A program made the translations under genes and the position numbers. From assembly GCA_017302135.1 (NCBI GenBank), contig JAFLDZ010000002.1:496001-560000 (forward strand): a stretch of 64,000 nucleotides of DNA, read 5' to 3'. Of this stretch, positions 42,209 through 51,753 are shown piece after piece. Within the stretch, counting starts at the first letter, position 1; each line of letters starts with the position of its first letter. The notes beneath the pieces are model-generated. The model was not told the DNA's origin, ran no database searches, and saw nothing but the letters and a program-made list of their open reading frames with translations. This stretch comes from Lysobacterales bacterium (GTDB lineage Bacteria > Pseudomonadota > Gammaproteobacteria > Xanthomonadales > Xanthomonadaceae).

Positions 42209-43204
42209 ATGGAAGCGACTTCGGCGCCCGTTTCGCTCGACTTGCCTGCCATCCAGGCCCTCGCCGCCGGCGATATGGCCGCAGTCGACGCCCTCATCCG
42301 TCGGCGCCTGGGCTCCGATGTCGCCCTCGTCAATCAGGTCGCCGAGCACATCATCGCCGCTGGCGGCAAACGCCTGCGCCCGATGCTGCTGCTGCTCGCA
42401 GCGCGGGCGCTCGGCCACAGCGGAGCGGATGCCCATCAGCTGGCTGCGGTGGTCGAATTCATCCATACCGCCACCCTGCTCCACGACGATGTGGTCGACG
42501 AGTCCGACCTCCGCCGTGGCCGCAAGACCGCCAACGCCCTGTTCGGCAACGCCGCCAGCGTGCTGGTCGGCGATTTCCTCTACTCGCGCAGCTTCCAGCT
42601 GATGGTCGAACTGGAGCGGCTGCCGGTGATGAAGGTCCTCGCCGACACCACCAACGCGATCGCCGAGGGCGAAGTCCTGCAATTGCTGCATATCCGCAAC
42701 CCGGACACCGACGAATCGGCCTATCTCAAGGTGATCGAGCGCAAGACCGCAGTGCTGTTCGCCGCTGCGACCCGGCTCGGCGCTTTTCTCGCCGGCGCCG
42801 ACGAGTCCGCGCAACAGCGGCTGCACAACTACGGCATGGCGCTGGGCTACGCGTTCCAGATCGCCGACGACGTGCTGGATTACAGCGCCGACGAAGCCAC
42901 GCTGGGCAAGCATCTGGGCGACGACCTGGCCGAAGGCAAGGCGACGCTGCCGCTGATCCACGCGATCCAGCATTCCGATCCGGGCGTACGCGAGCGCCTG
43001 CGCGCCATCGTCGAAGACGGCGATGTCGATGCGATGCCGGAAGTGCTGGCGGCGATCGATGCCACCGGAGGATTGGAGTACAGCCGTCGGCGCGCGGAAA
43101 CCTACGCGGCTGCGGCCGAAGCGGCGCTGGACGGACTCGATGAGAACGACGCCGTTGCCGCCTTGCGCGGGCTGGCGCGCTACGCCGTGCGTCGCGACCA
43201 CTGA
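42209..43204 (+). CDS. ispB: Polyprenyl (octaprenyl) diphosphate synthase
   Basis: The 331 residues are a trans-prenyltransferase with GGKRLRPMLLLL, the first Asp-rich motif LLHDDVVDESDLRRG and the second IADDVLDYSAD. Enzymes of this type extend farnesyl diphosphate with IPP to make the ubiquinone side chain; chain length (octa- is usual in gamma-proteobacteria) is inferred, not read from sequence. The small HhH gene starts 4 nt after the stop and is probably co-transcribed. Confidence 0.95.
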   Translation: MEATSAPVSLDLPAIQALAAGDMAAVDALIRRRLGSDVALVNQVAEHIIAAGGKRLRPMLLLLAARALGHSGADAHQLAAVVEFIHTATLLHDDVVDESDLRRGRKTANALFGNAASVLVGDFLYSRSFQLMVELERLPVMKVLADTTNAIAEGEVLQLLHIRNPDTDESAYLKVIERKTAVLFAAATRLGAFLAGADESAQQRLHNYGMALGYAFQIADDVLDYSADEATLGKHLGDDLAEGKATLPLIHAIQHSDPGVRERLRAIVEDGDVDAMPEVLAAIDATGGLEYSRRRAETYAAAAEAALDGLDENDAVAALRGLARYAVRRDH

Positions 43205-43208
43205 CGCG

Positions 43209-43463
43209 GTGGGATTTTCCGCCCAAGAACGCGCATTGCTCTTGGCCGTGAAAGGCGTCGGGCCGACCGTGATCGACCGCCTCGAACAGATCGGATTCGA
43301 TTCGCTGGAAACGCTGGCGGGAACCGATGTGGATGGCATCGTGAAGCAGATCGCCACGATGCTCGGCACCACCTGCTGGCGCAACAGTCCGCAGGCGCGC
43401 GCGGCGATCGCCGGAGCGATCGCCGCCGCGGAAACAGCGACTCAGCCGCCGAAACGCTCGTAG
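43209..43463 (+). CDS. Small helix-hairpin-helix protein
   Basis: This 84-residue frame starts with GTG at 43209, four bases after the ispB stop, and reads VGFSAQERALLLAVKGVGPT. The segment LLLAVKGVGPTVIDRLEQIG is a helix-hairpin-helix signature (GVGP hairpin), usually a non-specific DNA-binding element. The 3' end overlaps the end of the convergent DLH gene by 22 nt. There is no other domain. The larger open frame extending upstream into ispB is not supported. Its function is unknown; DNA binding is inferred from the motif. Confidence 0.75.
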   Translation: MGFSAQERALLLAVKGVGPTVIDRLEQIGFDSLETLAGTDVDGIVKQIATMLGTTCWRNSPQARAAIAGAIAAAETATQPPKRS

Positions 43464-44239
43464 AAGAACTGGTTCATCATCGTGGTCGCACGTTTCGCCG
43501 CACGTTCGTTGTAAACGCAGCCGGGAGGACTCTTCGCCGATTCCAGCGCGAAACAATGCACCGCGCCGCTGAAGTTGACGAATTGCCAGTCCGCGCCGGC
43601 AGCCTTCATTTCGCTCTCGAAGCCGTCGATCTGCGCAGCCGGCACATAGGTGTCGTCGGCGCCATTGAGCACGAGCACGCTGGTCTTCAGTACGCCTGCC
43701 TGCGCTGGAATCGTGGTGTCGAGGCCACCGTGGAAACTGACCACACCGGCGAGATCGGCACCGCTGCGGGCCAGTTCGAGCACGGTCTTGCCGCCGAAGC
43801 AGAAACCGAATGCACCGATCCGGGCCGTGTCGATCGGCGCGTTGGCTGCCTGCGTGCGCAGAAAATCAAGCGCGGCAGTGGCGCGCGCACGCAAGGTGGG
43901 CAGATCCTGATAGATCTTGCCGACCAACGCACCGGCAGCCTTGTCGTCTTTCGGACGCACACCCTTGCCATACATGTCCGCGACCAGAACCACATAACCC
44001 GCGCTGGCGATCAGTTTGGCCTTCTCGACCGCCGCCGGAGTCACGCCTTTCCAGTCGGGCACCATCATCAGACCGGGGCGCTTGGTCGTGGTGGCATCGT
44101 TGTAGACCAGATAACCGCTGAAACGCTGCTTGCCCTGCTTCCATTCGACTTGCTTGGCCTGCATCACAGCGAACGCCGGCGAGGCCATCAGGAAAAGAGA
44201 CAGCAGGGCGAACAGACCCGCCCATCGCATCGAACGCAT
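43442..44239 (-). CDS. Exported dienelactone-hydrolase family protein
   Basis: The start ATG 44239 has AAGGAG eight bases upstream and opens a signal peptide (hydrophobic LFALLSLFLMASPAFA, cleavage after AFA). The mature part is an alpha/beta hydrolase with the nucleophile Cys147 in GFCFGG, a late Asp (NGADDTYVP) and His (GAVHCFA), as in the dienelactone hydrolase family. Carboxymethylenebutenolidase activity is only the family name; in exported members substrates are usually unknown esters or lactones. The gene stands alone downstream of murD2 in the same direction, with a gap of 93 nt. Confidence 0.9.
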   Translation of the reverse strand: MRSMRWAGLFALLSLFLMASPAFAVMQAKQVEWKQGKQRFSGYLVYNDATTTKRPGLMMVPDWKGVTPAAVEKAKLIASAGYVVLVADMYGKGVRPKDDKAAGALVGKIYQDLPTLRARATAALDFLRTQAANAPIDTARIGAFGFCFGGKTVLELARSGADLAGVVSFHGGLDTTIPAQAGVLKTSVLVLNGADDTYVPAAQIDGFESEMKAAGADWQFVNFSGAVHCFALESAKSPPGCVYNERAAKRATTMMNQFFYERFGG

Positions 44240-44332
44240 AACCGGACTCCTTGGAGTGTTCTGGGGGTAGCGGTCAAGACTACCCGGAAACCACGACAAA
44301 TGCCGCCACGGCCGTCGGCTGTATGAACGCGC

Positions 44333-45751
44333 TCAACCGATCCCGAGACCCGGGATGGCGGTGATCGTCTCCGGGTCGAACCCCGCAAGCATTGCGAAAT
44401 GGCGACCGCGCTCGGTGTAGTCGCGGTAGGCGCCGAAGCTGGGCGCGCCGGGCGAAAGCAACACCACGCCATCGCCACCGAGCAGATCGCACGCCGTGGC
44501 GACCGCTTCATGCAGATTGCCCGTCTCCGCGAGCGCGAAGCCCGTCGCCGCCGCGACCGGCGCCAGCAGCGCATGGATCTTCGGACCGTTCTGGCCGAGC
44601 GTGACGATAGCCGCAGGCGCCTGCGTACGCATGGCTTCGGCGAAGCCGGTCCAATCGATGCCGCGATCGTGCCCGCCCACGAGCAAGGCCACCCGCTGCG
44701 TGCGAAAACAGTCCAGCGCCGCGAGGCTGGCATGCGGCGTGGTGCTGATCGAATCGTTCACGTAGACGATGCCGTCGCGCGTGCCCAGCGTTTGCAGCCG
44801 GTGCGGCAATGGCTGGAAGCTGGCCGCATGCGGCGCCAGCGCGGCGGCATCGAGACCCAGCGCCTCGATGGCCGCGAGCACCGCGCACAGATTGCCGCGA
44901 TTGTGGCGTCCAGGCAGCGGCAGGCCGCTGGTGTCGAAGACCGCCTGTTCGCCGCGATGGACCACATCGCCGCGCAGGTGCCAGCCCGCCGGGCCGCCGA
45001 AAAAAACTACTTCACTGCCGGGCAAATCCAGCGCAACCAGCGTGCGATCGCTTTCGTTGAGGATCGCGATGCGCGGCTTGGCATCGACGAACAGCGCAAG
45101 CTTGTCCTCGACGTAACGGGTTTCGCTGCCGTGCCAGTCGAGATGTTCGGGGAAGACATTGGTCGCCACCGCGATCTCCGGCGACACGCCGGACGCCGCG
45201 ACATCGCGGGTCTGGTAACTCGACAGTTCGATCGCCCAGAATTCCGGCATTGGCTGGACATCCAGCAACTCCAGCAGCGGCATGCCGATGTTGCCGCACA
45301 GCGCGGTGCGATGCCCGCCAGCGCGCAGCAGATGCGCGAGCAGCGCGGTCGTGGTGCTCTTGCCCTTGGTGCCGGTGACGCAAATCGTGCGTGCATCCGG
45401 ATTTTCGGCGAACCACAGCGCGGTGCCGCCGATGAAGCGAGTGCCGCGTTGCGCTGCGCCGACCGCTTCGGGTCCGTACGGGCTGATGCCGGGAGATTTC
45501 ACCACCACGTCGAAGCGCGACAGATGCTCGACGCTGGCGTCGCTATCGATCGTCAGCAACGCATCGCCGAGCGCGCGCGCTTCTTCGACTTCGCCGGCGC
45601 TGCAGAACAACGTCAGCGGCAGCGTCGGCAAACGGCGCCGCAGTACGCGGTACGCAGCGCGACCCTCGCGACCCCAGCCCCAGAGCGCGACCCGCAAACC
45701 GTCGAGCAGCGAAATGCCGATCGGCCCGATATCAAGCGGTGAATTGCGCAC
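44333..45751 (-). CDS. murD2: MurD2: UDP-MurNAc-L-Ala--L-glutamate ligase
   Basis: This is a Mur-ligase with an N-terminal Rossmann part ([15 protein letters not shown]), the ATP loop [10 protein letters not shown], the central segment [11 protein letters not shown] and a C-terminal ligase domain. In Xanthomonas this MurD variant adds L-Glu rather than D-Glu to UDP-MurNAc-L-Ala, and MurL then epimerises the Glu. The murL gene directly upstream supports that call over ordinary MurD. The GTG at 45751 (472 residues) has GGGAA upstream; an ATG at 45793 would extend the protein by 14 residues and increase the overlap with murL. Either way the genes overlap, implying coupled translation. Confidence 0.9.
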   Translation of the reverse strand: MRNSPLDIGPIGISLLDGLRVALWGWGREGRAAYRVLRRRLPTLPLTLFCSAGEVEEARALGDALLTIDSDASVEHLSRFDVVVKSPGISPYGPEAVGAAQRGTRFIGGTALWFAENPDARTICVTGTKGKSTTTALLAHLLRAGGHRTALCGNIGMPLLELLDVQPMPEFWAIELSSYQTRDVAASGVSPEIAVATNVFPEHLDWHGSETRYVEDKLALFVDAKPRIAILNESDRTLVALDLPGSEVVFFGGPAGWHLRGDVVHRGEQAVFDTSGLPLPGRHNRGNLCAVLAAIEALGLDAAALAPHAASFQPLPHRLQTLGTRDGIVYVNDSISTTPHASLAALDCFRTQRVALLVGGHDRGIDWTGFAEAMRTQAPAAIVTLGQNGPKIHALLAPVAAATGFALAETGNLHEAVATACDLLGGDGVVLLSPGAPSFGAYRDYTERGRHFAMLAGFDPETITAIPGLGIG

Positions 45752-47177
45752 GCAGGCGTTCCCAGACAGCGGACGGCACGCGATGCTCGTCATCGATGAT
45801 CAACAGCGGTGATATCCGCTGTTCGATCGGCGAAAGCTGCGGGCGGATTTCGCGGGCGAAGCGCGTGACGATCTCGTCCTCGCGCCACTCGGGACGCTCG
45901 CTCAGCGTCGCCATCGCGGCGCGCGATTCCTTGCCCTCGCCCACGCACTCGAACGGTTTGTGATCCTGGTATTCGAGCAGCGCATCGTAACCGCCGATCT
46001 GCGCGGCATCGTCGAGCAGATTGCGCCCGAAAATGCCGACCAATCGCGGCTTCGACATGAACGGCGCCAGCGCCAGAAACACGAAATGGCATTTCGGGCA
46101 GACACCGCACCAGCGGTTGACCGGCCGCTCGCCGAGAATATGGAAATTGCGATTGCAGCTGGAGAAATGTGCGTCATAGCGGTCGGTCTTCGCGAACTGC
46201 CGCGCGACCGCCAGTTCGCTCAGCGGACGCAACAGCGAGTAATACTTCAGGTCGGCAGCGACATGGCGCTGCACGTGGTCGCCGAAGGCCTGTTCGAACG
46301 CCCAGCCCTTCGACCACTGGTGGTTCACTTCGCCGGTTCCTTCGATCATGCTGCCGTAACTGGCCGAGCGCTCGTTCGAGAACACCACCTGGTCCGCATC
46401 CAGCAATACCGCCGCGAACACCAGGATCGCCGAATTTACGGCAGTCACCGGAATATGTCCGTTCCACGCGCCCTGACGGTTGTATTCGAACAGCTCCGGC
46501 GCAAGTTGACGGCCGAGATTGAGCATCGGCAGCCCGGTGCGCTCGGCGCAGGCCTTGATCAACTGCGAACCACCGATCCAGGTCACAGTCTGTTCCACGC
46601 CAATGCTGCGCAGGGCTTCGATGCTCACCAGCGAATCCTTGCCGCCGCCGATGGCGACCAGCGCGTGTTCGCGCAGGCTGAGCGAAACGGCATTTGCAGG
46701 AGGGGCTGTAGGAGGAGCTTCAGCCCCGATCCCTTTCCCCGACGGCACAATCTCGTCAGAGCTCGGGCCTGAAGACCTTCCTACAGGAAACGCGATCCTG
46801 CCGTGGAGGTTAAGGCTGTTGCGATACGCGAACTCGCCCAGACCGTTGAGGTAGATCATTTCCAGCAGCGCGGCGGTATCGGCATCGATGCTGTAGCTGT
46901 CGATGGCGATCGTCGGCGGCACCGCAGCCTTGTAGTAGCTGACGCCGGCGATCAGATGCAGCAAACGCAGCGCCTGTTCCGCTGCGGCTGCACGCATGCC
47001 ATCAAGATTGAACGGCGCGCCCGGCATCGTGATCGTTTCGATCAGTTCTGGACCATCGTCGAAGGCATAGACCAGTTCCGCGACACCGGTCTGCGCATCA
47101 AAAGTACAGCGGACAAAACGGAAGGCGCGAATCGCGTCGCGCTGGAATTCCCACGCGCGTACCGGAACATCAGACAT
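45732..47177 (-). CDS. murL: MurL: UDP-MurNAc-L-Ala-L-Glu epimerase
   Basis: The 481 residues match the MurL family: [14 protein letters not shown] (PP-loop-like), [26 protein letters not shown] and the Cys-rich [14 protein letters not shown]. In xanthomonads MurL converts the L-Glu terminus made by MurD2 to D-Glu, replacing glutamate racemase (MurI) in the pathway. The ATG at 47177 overlaps the end of lysC-lysA by 8 nt (ATGTCTGA), and murD2 overlaps its 3' end. Odd feature: residues about 131-158, a Ser/Pro/Gly-rich stretch just before the GGGKDS motif, are encoded by an inverted REP-like pair, an in-frame insertion in an otherwise conserved enzyme. Confidence 0.92.
   Translation of the reverse strand: MSDVPVRAWEFQRDAIRAFRFVRCTFDAQTGVAELVYAFDDGPELIETITMPGAPFNLDGMRAAAAEQALRLLHLIAGVSYYKAAVPPTIAIDSYSIDADTAALLEMIYLNGLGEFAYRNSLNLHGRIAFPVGRSSGPSSDEIVPSGKGIGAEAPPTAPPANAVSLSLREHALVAIGGGKDSLVSIEALRSIGVEQTVTWIGGSQLIKACAERTGLPMLNLGRQLAPELFEYNRQGAWNGHIPVTAVNSAILVFAAVLLDADQVVFSNERSASYGSMIEGTGEVNHQWSKGWAFEQAFGDHVQRHVAADLKYYSLLRPLSELAVARQFAKTDRYDAHFSSCNRNFHILGERPVNRWCGVCPKCHFVFLALAPFMSKPRLVGIFGRNLLDDAAQIGGYDALLEYQDHKPFECVGEGKESRAAMATLSERPEWREDEIVTRFAREIRPQLSPIEQRISPLLIIDDEHRVPSAVWERLRAQFTA
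46705..46787. repeat. REP-like inverted pair inserted in frame within murL
   Basis: CTGTAGGAGGAGCTTCAGCC at the left end faces an inverted diverged copy whose complement reads CTGTAGGAAGGTCTTCAGGC at the right. The motif TGTAGGAGNNGCTTCAGCC is the typical intergenic REP of Lysobacter, Xanthomonas and pseudomonads. Here it lies inside coding sequence, and both copies and the spacer stay open in the murL frame. Confidence 0.8.
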
Positions 47178-49812
47178 CGAGAATTTCCTCCGCCGGCAAC
47201 GCCCGCAAGTTGTAGGTGTTGGCCATCGCCATGCCATACGCGCCCGCATCGGCGATCAGCACGACATCGCCCTCTGCCGTGGCTTTGGGCAATGTGCGCC
47301 CACGGCCGAAGACATCGCTGCTTTCGCAGATCGGACCGACCACATCGAACGCAACGGTCTCGGCATCGTCGAGACGCGAAAGATTGTGGATGCCGTGGTA
47401 GGCGTCGTACATCGCCGGACGGATCAATGCGTTCATGCCGCCGTCCAGGCCGACGCGATGCACCCCGTCCTTCTCGATCACCTGCGTTGCGTGCAGCAGA
47501 AGCACGCCGGCTTCGGCGACGAGATAGCGACCGGGTTCGACCGCGAGACGAAAACCCGGGAACGCGGCCTTGATCTCATCCAGTCCCGCCCGCCAAGTGG
47601 CGACATCGAACGGCCGCGCATCCGGCGTATACGGCACCGGCAAACCACCGCCGATATCCAGCGTGTCGACCGTACCGATCTGCTCGGCCAGACCGGCGAG
47701 ATCGGCGTAGACCTCGCGCCAATGGCCGGGGTTGTCGATGCCGCTGCCGAGATGCGCGTGCAGCGCGACGATCGTCGCGTCGAGCTTGCGCGCTTCGGAA
47801 AGAAAGGCCTCGACTCTGCCCAGCGGCAGGCCGAACTTGGCCTCGGCGCCGCCGGTGCGGACTTTCGCGTGATGACCGTCGCCGCGGCCCAGATCCAGCC
47901 GCAGCCACAGCACGCGGCCACGGAACGTGTCGGGCCAGTGCTGCAGCGCTTCGACGCTGTCGACCGTGACATTGACGCCGCGTGAGAACGCGGCATCGTA
48001 TTCGGCACGCGGCGCGAAACTCGGGGTGAACAGTACGCGCTGCGGGTCGATGCCCGGCAAGATCGCGAAGACATGTTCGACTTCGCCCAGCGACACGCAT
48101 TCGAAACCGACATCCTCGGCCTCCAGCGCACGCAGGATGCCGGGATGCGCATTCGCCTTCAGCGCATAGAAACGCCGATCGATCGCGGTCGTCTCGCGCA
48201 GTGTCCGCGCGCGTTCGCGGACAGTCGGCAAATGGTAGACGTAGCGCGGCGTTCCAGCCGCTGCGCGCGCGATGAGCTCGGCGGCGCGGTGCTGCCACCA
48301 TGGCGCGTCGTGCTGCGCTTTCCCGTGCGCGATCTCGGTCCAGCTCGGACCGAACACCGAATCGTCCTGCACCGGCATCGCGCCGCCGCGGATCAATTCG
48401 CCGTGCAGTTCGTTCAGCAGACCGTCGGCATCGGCTTCATCGATGACGAAGGTGAGATTCAGATCGTTCGACGACTGCGAAATCAGATGCACGCGCTCGC
48501 GGCCGAAGGTCGCCCACACATCCGACAGCTTGTGCAGCAGCGAACGCATGCCTCGGCCTACCAGCGTGATCGCGGCGCACGGCGCGATCACTTTCACCCG
48601 GCAGACTTCGACAAGGTCGGCGGACAGCCTGGCCAGCACATCGCTGCTGACCAGATTTTCGCTGGGGTCGAGCGACACGGTGACGTTGGTTTCGGACGAA
48701 CCGATCAGATCGATCGACAGTCCGTGGCGCTTGAAACGCTCGAACACATCGGCGAGGAAACCGACCTGCTGCCACATGCCCATGCTTTCCATCGACACCA
48801 GCACGATGCCGTTGCGGCGGCTGATCGCCTTCACGCCCGGCACCGTGACGGCGCTGCCGTCGATGCGCGTACCCGGCAGTTCCGGGCGTTCGGTGTCGAG
48901 GATCGCCATCGGCACGCCGGTATCGCGACACGGCGCGATCGAACGCGGATGCAGCACTTTCGCGCCGGTGGTCGCGATTTCCTGCGCCTCGGCATAGTCG
49001 AGACGTGCGAGCAGCCGCGCGTCGGGGACTTCGCGCGGATTCGCGCTGAACATGCCGGGCACGTCGGTCCAGATCTCGACGCGCTGCGCCATGAGCAATG
49101 CGCCGAAGTACGCTGCGGAGGTATCGGAACCACCGCGTCCGAGAATCGCGGTATCGCCATCGGCATGCCGGGCGATGAAACCCTGCGAAATCAGCATCCG
49201 CGCCGGCTGATTCGCGAAACGCTGCTGGAAATCCCGGCCATCGGCATCGTCGGCATCGTCGCGATAGCGGCAATTCACCGACAGCCGCTGCGCCCAGTCG
49301 CTGGCGTTGGGCAGCGAGACCGCCGACAGCCAGTCGCGCGCATCGCACCAGCCGAAATCGAGACCCTGAGCGCGCAGATACGCTGCGCCGAGCGTCGACG
49401 ACAGCAACTCGCCCTGCGCCAACACTTCGGCCTGCCAGTCCAGGCTGCGCGCCTGCGCGCGCGGATCGCTGCCGAGCGCGCGCAGGATCGCAAGACGCTC
49501 GCCGAGCATCGCGTCGGGATCGAGATCGAGTTCGCCGCAGAACGCACGATGACGTTCGACCAGCGCGTCGATCCGGGCATCGATCTCGCGGCCATCGGCA
49601 ATGGCTTGCAGTTCGTTGGTGACGCCGGACAGCGCCGAGACGACCACCAGAACACGGGTCGTAAGCGCGTGTGCATCGCCCTCATCGGCCCGTTGTTTCG
49701 CCAACCGGCCGATGGTGTCCCAGCGGTGGCGGCGCGACACCGAAGTGCCTCCGAATTTGAGCACGATCCAAGGGCCGGCGTGGCGGGGATCGGCGGAGTG
49801 CGTCTCGGGCAT
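47170..49812 (-). CDS. lysAC: Bifunctional aspartate kinase / diaminopimelate decarboxylase (LysC-LysA fusion)
   Basis: The N-terminal half is an aspartokinase: KFGGTSVS, GRGGSDTSAAYFG and two ACT-like regulatory segments (SIDLIGSSETNVTVSLD; VHLISQSSNDLNLTFVID). From about residue 535 on it is a PLP-dependent diaminopimelate decarboxylase: YALKANAH with the PLP Lys, HLGSGI, GGGLPVPY, EPGRYLVAEAG, CESSDVFG. One protein thus performs the first and last steps of lysine synthesis; the ACT parts suggest feedback control. Such fusions are known in xanthomonads. I chose ATG 49812 (880 residues) because a start at 49851 would leave only about 9 nt after the likely promoter; neither has a clear ribosome site. 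It heads an operon with murL and murD2, tying meso-DAP/lysine supply to peptidoglycan precursor building. Confidence 0.94.
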   Translation of the reverse strand: MPETHSADPRHAGPWIVLKFGGTSVSRRHRWDTIGRLAKQRADEGDAHALTTRVLVVVSALSGVTNELQAIADGREIDARIDALVERHRAFCGELDLDPDAMLGERLAILRALGSDPRAQARSLDWQAEVLAQGELLSSTLGAAYLRAQGLDFGWCDARDWLSAVSLPNASDWAQRLSVNCRYRDDADDADGRDFQQRFANQPARMLISQGFIARHADGDTAILGRGGSDTSAAYFGALLMAQRVEIWTDVPGMFSANPREVPDARLLARLDYAEAQEIATTGAKVLHPRSIAPCRDTGVPMAILDTERPELPGTRIDGSAVTVPGVKAISRRNGIVLVSMESMGMWQQVGFLADVFERFKRHGLSIDLIGSSETNVTVSLDPSENLVSSDVLARLSADLVEVCRVKVIAPCAAITLVGRGMRSLLHKLSDVWATFGRERVHLISQSSNDLNLTFVIDEADADGLLNELHGELIRGGAMPVQDDSVFGPSWTEIAHGKAQHDAPWWQHRAAELIARAAAGTPRYVYHLPTVRERARTLRETTAIDRRFYALKANAHPGILRALEAEDVGFECVSLGEVEHVFAILPGIDPQRVLFTPSFAPRAEYDAAFSRGVNVTVDSVEALQHWPDTFRGRVLWLRLDLGRGDGHHAKVRTGGAEAKFGLPLGRVEAFLSEARKLDATIVALHAHLGSGIDNPGHWREVYADLAGLAEQIGTVDTLDIGGGLPVPYTPDARPFDVATWRAGLDEIKAAFPGFRLAVEPGRYLVAEAGVLLLHATQVIEKDGVHRVGLDGGMNALIRPAMYDAYHGIHNLSRLDDAETVAFDVVGPICESSDVFGRGRTLPKATAEGDVVLIADAGAYGMAMANTYNLRALPAEEILDV

Positions 49813-49866
49813 TGGCAGTGACGGGTTCGTTAGACTGGGGGGCACCGGCATGCGCCGGAACTTTGC

Positions 49867-49872
49867 ATTCTA
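49867..49872 (-). promoter_or_regulatory. Candidate -10 box TAGAAT of the lysAC-murL-murD2 operon
   Basis: TAGAAT on the minus strand differs from TATAAT at one base and places the transcript start near 49860. The -35 region is weak. It lies in the short divergent gap before the first phzF-like gene. Confidence 0.4.
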
Positions 49873-49891
49873 AGCCACGGGAACCACCCGC

Positions 49892-50767
49892 ATGATGCCG
49901 CTGCGTTATCTGCAAATGGATGTCTTCGCCGCCCGCCCGGGCGCCGGCAATGCGCTGGGTGCGGTGATCGAAGGCGAACGCTTCGATCCACTGCGGATGC
50001 AGGCCTTCGCCGCCTGGACCAATCTCTCCGAAACCATCTTCCTGCTGCCGCCGACCGCAGCCGAGGCGGATTACCGCGTCCGTATCTTCACGCCGCGCCA
50101 GGAACTGCCATTCGCCGGGCACCCCAGCGTCGGTGCGGCCTGGGCGGCGATCGACACCGGCCTGGTGTTGCCCGGGAAAACGCGACTGGTGCAGGAATGC
50201 GCGGCGGGCCTGTTGCCGGTGGAGATCGAATATGGAATCGATCGATGGATGCCGAGCGTCCGCGCGCCGCTCGCGCGGCGGATCGGCGGTGCTGAGCTTG
50301 CACCGGCTCTGCTGGACGCGGCGACCCGCAACATGCGCATCGGCGCGCTTGAGCGCGCACTGTGGGACAACGGACCTCTGTGGTGGCTGATCGAATTGGC
50401 CGATGCGGACAGCGTGCGCGGGCTGCGCCCGGATCTCGCCGCGATCGCCGCCCTGACCGAAGCCACCGGCGCAGTCGGTCTTGCCGTGCACGCAGCGGAC
50501 GCGCGCGACGGTCACCATCTGGTGGTGCGCGCGTTCTGCCCCGCCGACAGCATCCCCGAAGACCCGGTCACCGGCAGCGCGCAGGCAGCGATCGGCGCGC
50601 GCCTCGCCTCGGCCGGCCGCACGCCCGGTCGGGACGGCATCTACGTCGGCAGTCAGGGCCGCGAACTCGGGCGCGACGGCCGAGTGACAGTGCGCGTCGA
50701 TGCCCGGAACGACGTGTGGATCGGAGGCGAAGTGCAACTTGTGATCCGCGGCGAAGTCGCCTGGTGA
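49892..50767 (+). CDS. PhzF-family isomerase/epimerase-like protein (copy 1)
   Basis: The 291 residues have PhzF fold landmarks: DVFAARPGAGNALGAV at the N-terminus, the catalytic-type Glu in LSETIFLLPP, FAGHPSVGAAWA and EDPVTGSAQAA in the second half. Family members move protons on small acids (phenazine isomerase PhzF, proline-type racemase-like folds), but most are of unknown substrate, and there is no phenazine operon here. A similar gene lies 73 nt downstream, same strand and same length, a tandem duplication that has diverged. The start ATG 49892 is followed by a second ATG. Confidence 0.9.
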   Translation: MMPLRYLQMDVFAARPGAGNALGAVIEGERFDPLRMQAFAAWTNLSETIFLLPPTAAEADYRVRIFTPRQELPFAGHPSVGAAWAAIDTGLVLPGKTRLVQECAAGLLPVEIEYGIDRWMPSVRAPLARRIGGAELAPALLDAATRNMRIGALERALWDNGPLWWLIELADADSVRGLRPDLAAIAALTEATGAVGLAVHAADARDGHHLVVRAFCPADSIPEDPVTGSAQAAIGARLASAGRTPGRDGIYVGSQGRELGRDGRVTVRVDARNDVWIGGEVQLVIRGEVAW

Positions 50768-50840
50768 TACGGCCGCGACGCAACACCGCAGCACAGCCGC
50801 TGCTACTCTGCGCACCCGCCCCCGCAGGATCGCTGCACCG

Positions 50841-51716
50841 ATGAATGCCCGACGCTATGCGCAAGTCGATGTCTTTGCCGACCGCCCCGGCGCCGGCAAC
50901 CCGCTGGCGGTGGTGCTGGACGCAGAGGGGTTGGCCGATGCGCAGATGCAGGCCATCGCCAAATGGACGCGACTGCCGGAAACCACGTTCGTGCTTCCGG
51001 CCGTCGATGACGAGAGCAGCTACCGCATCCGGATCTTCAGCCCACGCAGGGAAGTGCCCTTCGCCGGTCATCCCAGCGTCGGCACCGCGCATGCGGTGCT
51101 CGAAGCCGGGCTCGCTGCGCCGCGCGACGGTCTGCTGGTGCAGGACGGCATCGCCGGCAAACTGCCGCTGCGCGTGACCGGCGAAGGCGCGACGCGCACC
51201 ATCGCGGTGCGTACGCCGCGCGCCAGCGTGCGCGAGATCGCCAGCGCGGACGACCCGCGCCTTCGCGATGTGCTGCGCGATCTGCCGTTGGGTGCATTGC
51301 CGCCCGCGCTGATGGACGGCGGCCGACGCTGGTGGCTGGCCGAACTGGAAAGCGAAACCGCGCTCCGCACCGCCACGCCGCCATGGGACGCGATCTCGAC
51401 GCTCGCGCAATCGACCGAAAGCATGGGCCTGTGCGCCTACGCGCGCAGCGACGACCCGGTCTATTACCTCGCCGTCCGCGCCTGGGTCGGTGCACCCGCG
51501 CAGTTCGAAGACGCCGCTTCCGGCGCCGCCAACGCCACCCTCGCCGCTTGGCTGGCCTCGCAGAACGCGCTACCCGGCGACAGCGGCTTCTACCGCATCA
51601 GCCAAGGCCGCGAAGTCGGCCACGATGCGATCATTGAACTCACCGTCGACGACGCTGGCGATGTGTGGTCGGGGGGGCGGGTAAGTACGGTGGTCGAGGG
51701 TTTCATTCACTGGTGA
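50841..51716 (+). CDS. PhzF-family isomerase/epimerase-like protein (copy 2)
   Basis: The 291 residues again begin YAQVDVFADRPGAGNPLAVV, with LPETTFVLPA carrying the conserved Glu and FAGHPSVGTAHA; the second half has FEDAASGAANATLAAWL where copy 1 has EDPVTGSAQAA, so the DPVTGSA motif is changed (D-P-V-T-G to D-A-A-S-G). The pair arose by duplication; this copy may have a different or lost activity. AGGA lies upstream of the ATG. It is probably co-transcribed with copy 1. Confidence 0.9.
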   Translation: MNARRYAQVDVFADRPGAGNPLAVVLDAEGLADAQMQAIAKWTRLPETTFVLPAVDDESSYRIRIFSPRREVPFAGHPSVGTAHAVLEAGLAAPRDGLLVQDGIAGKLPLRVTGEGATRTIAVRTPRASVREIASADDPRLRDVLRDLPLGALPPALMDGGRRWWLAELESETALRTATPPWDAISTLAQSTESMGLCAYARSDDPVYYLAVRAWVGAPAQFEDAASGAANATLAAWLASQNALPGDSGFYRISQGREVGHDAIIELTVDDAGDVWSGGRVSTVVEGFIHW

Positions 51717-51753
51717 CCGCGTTCATCACCTACGGCAGAAGCAGCGCTCATGT

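Noticed and set aside
49892..51716. Phenazine biosynthesis locus
   Set aside because: Only phzF-like genes are present; no phzA-E or G. PhzF-family membership alone does not indicate phenazines.
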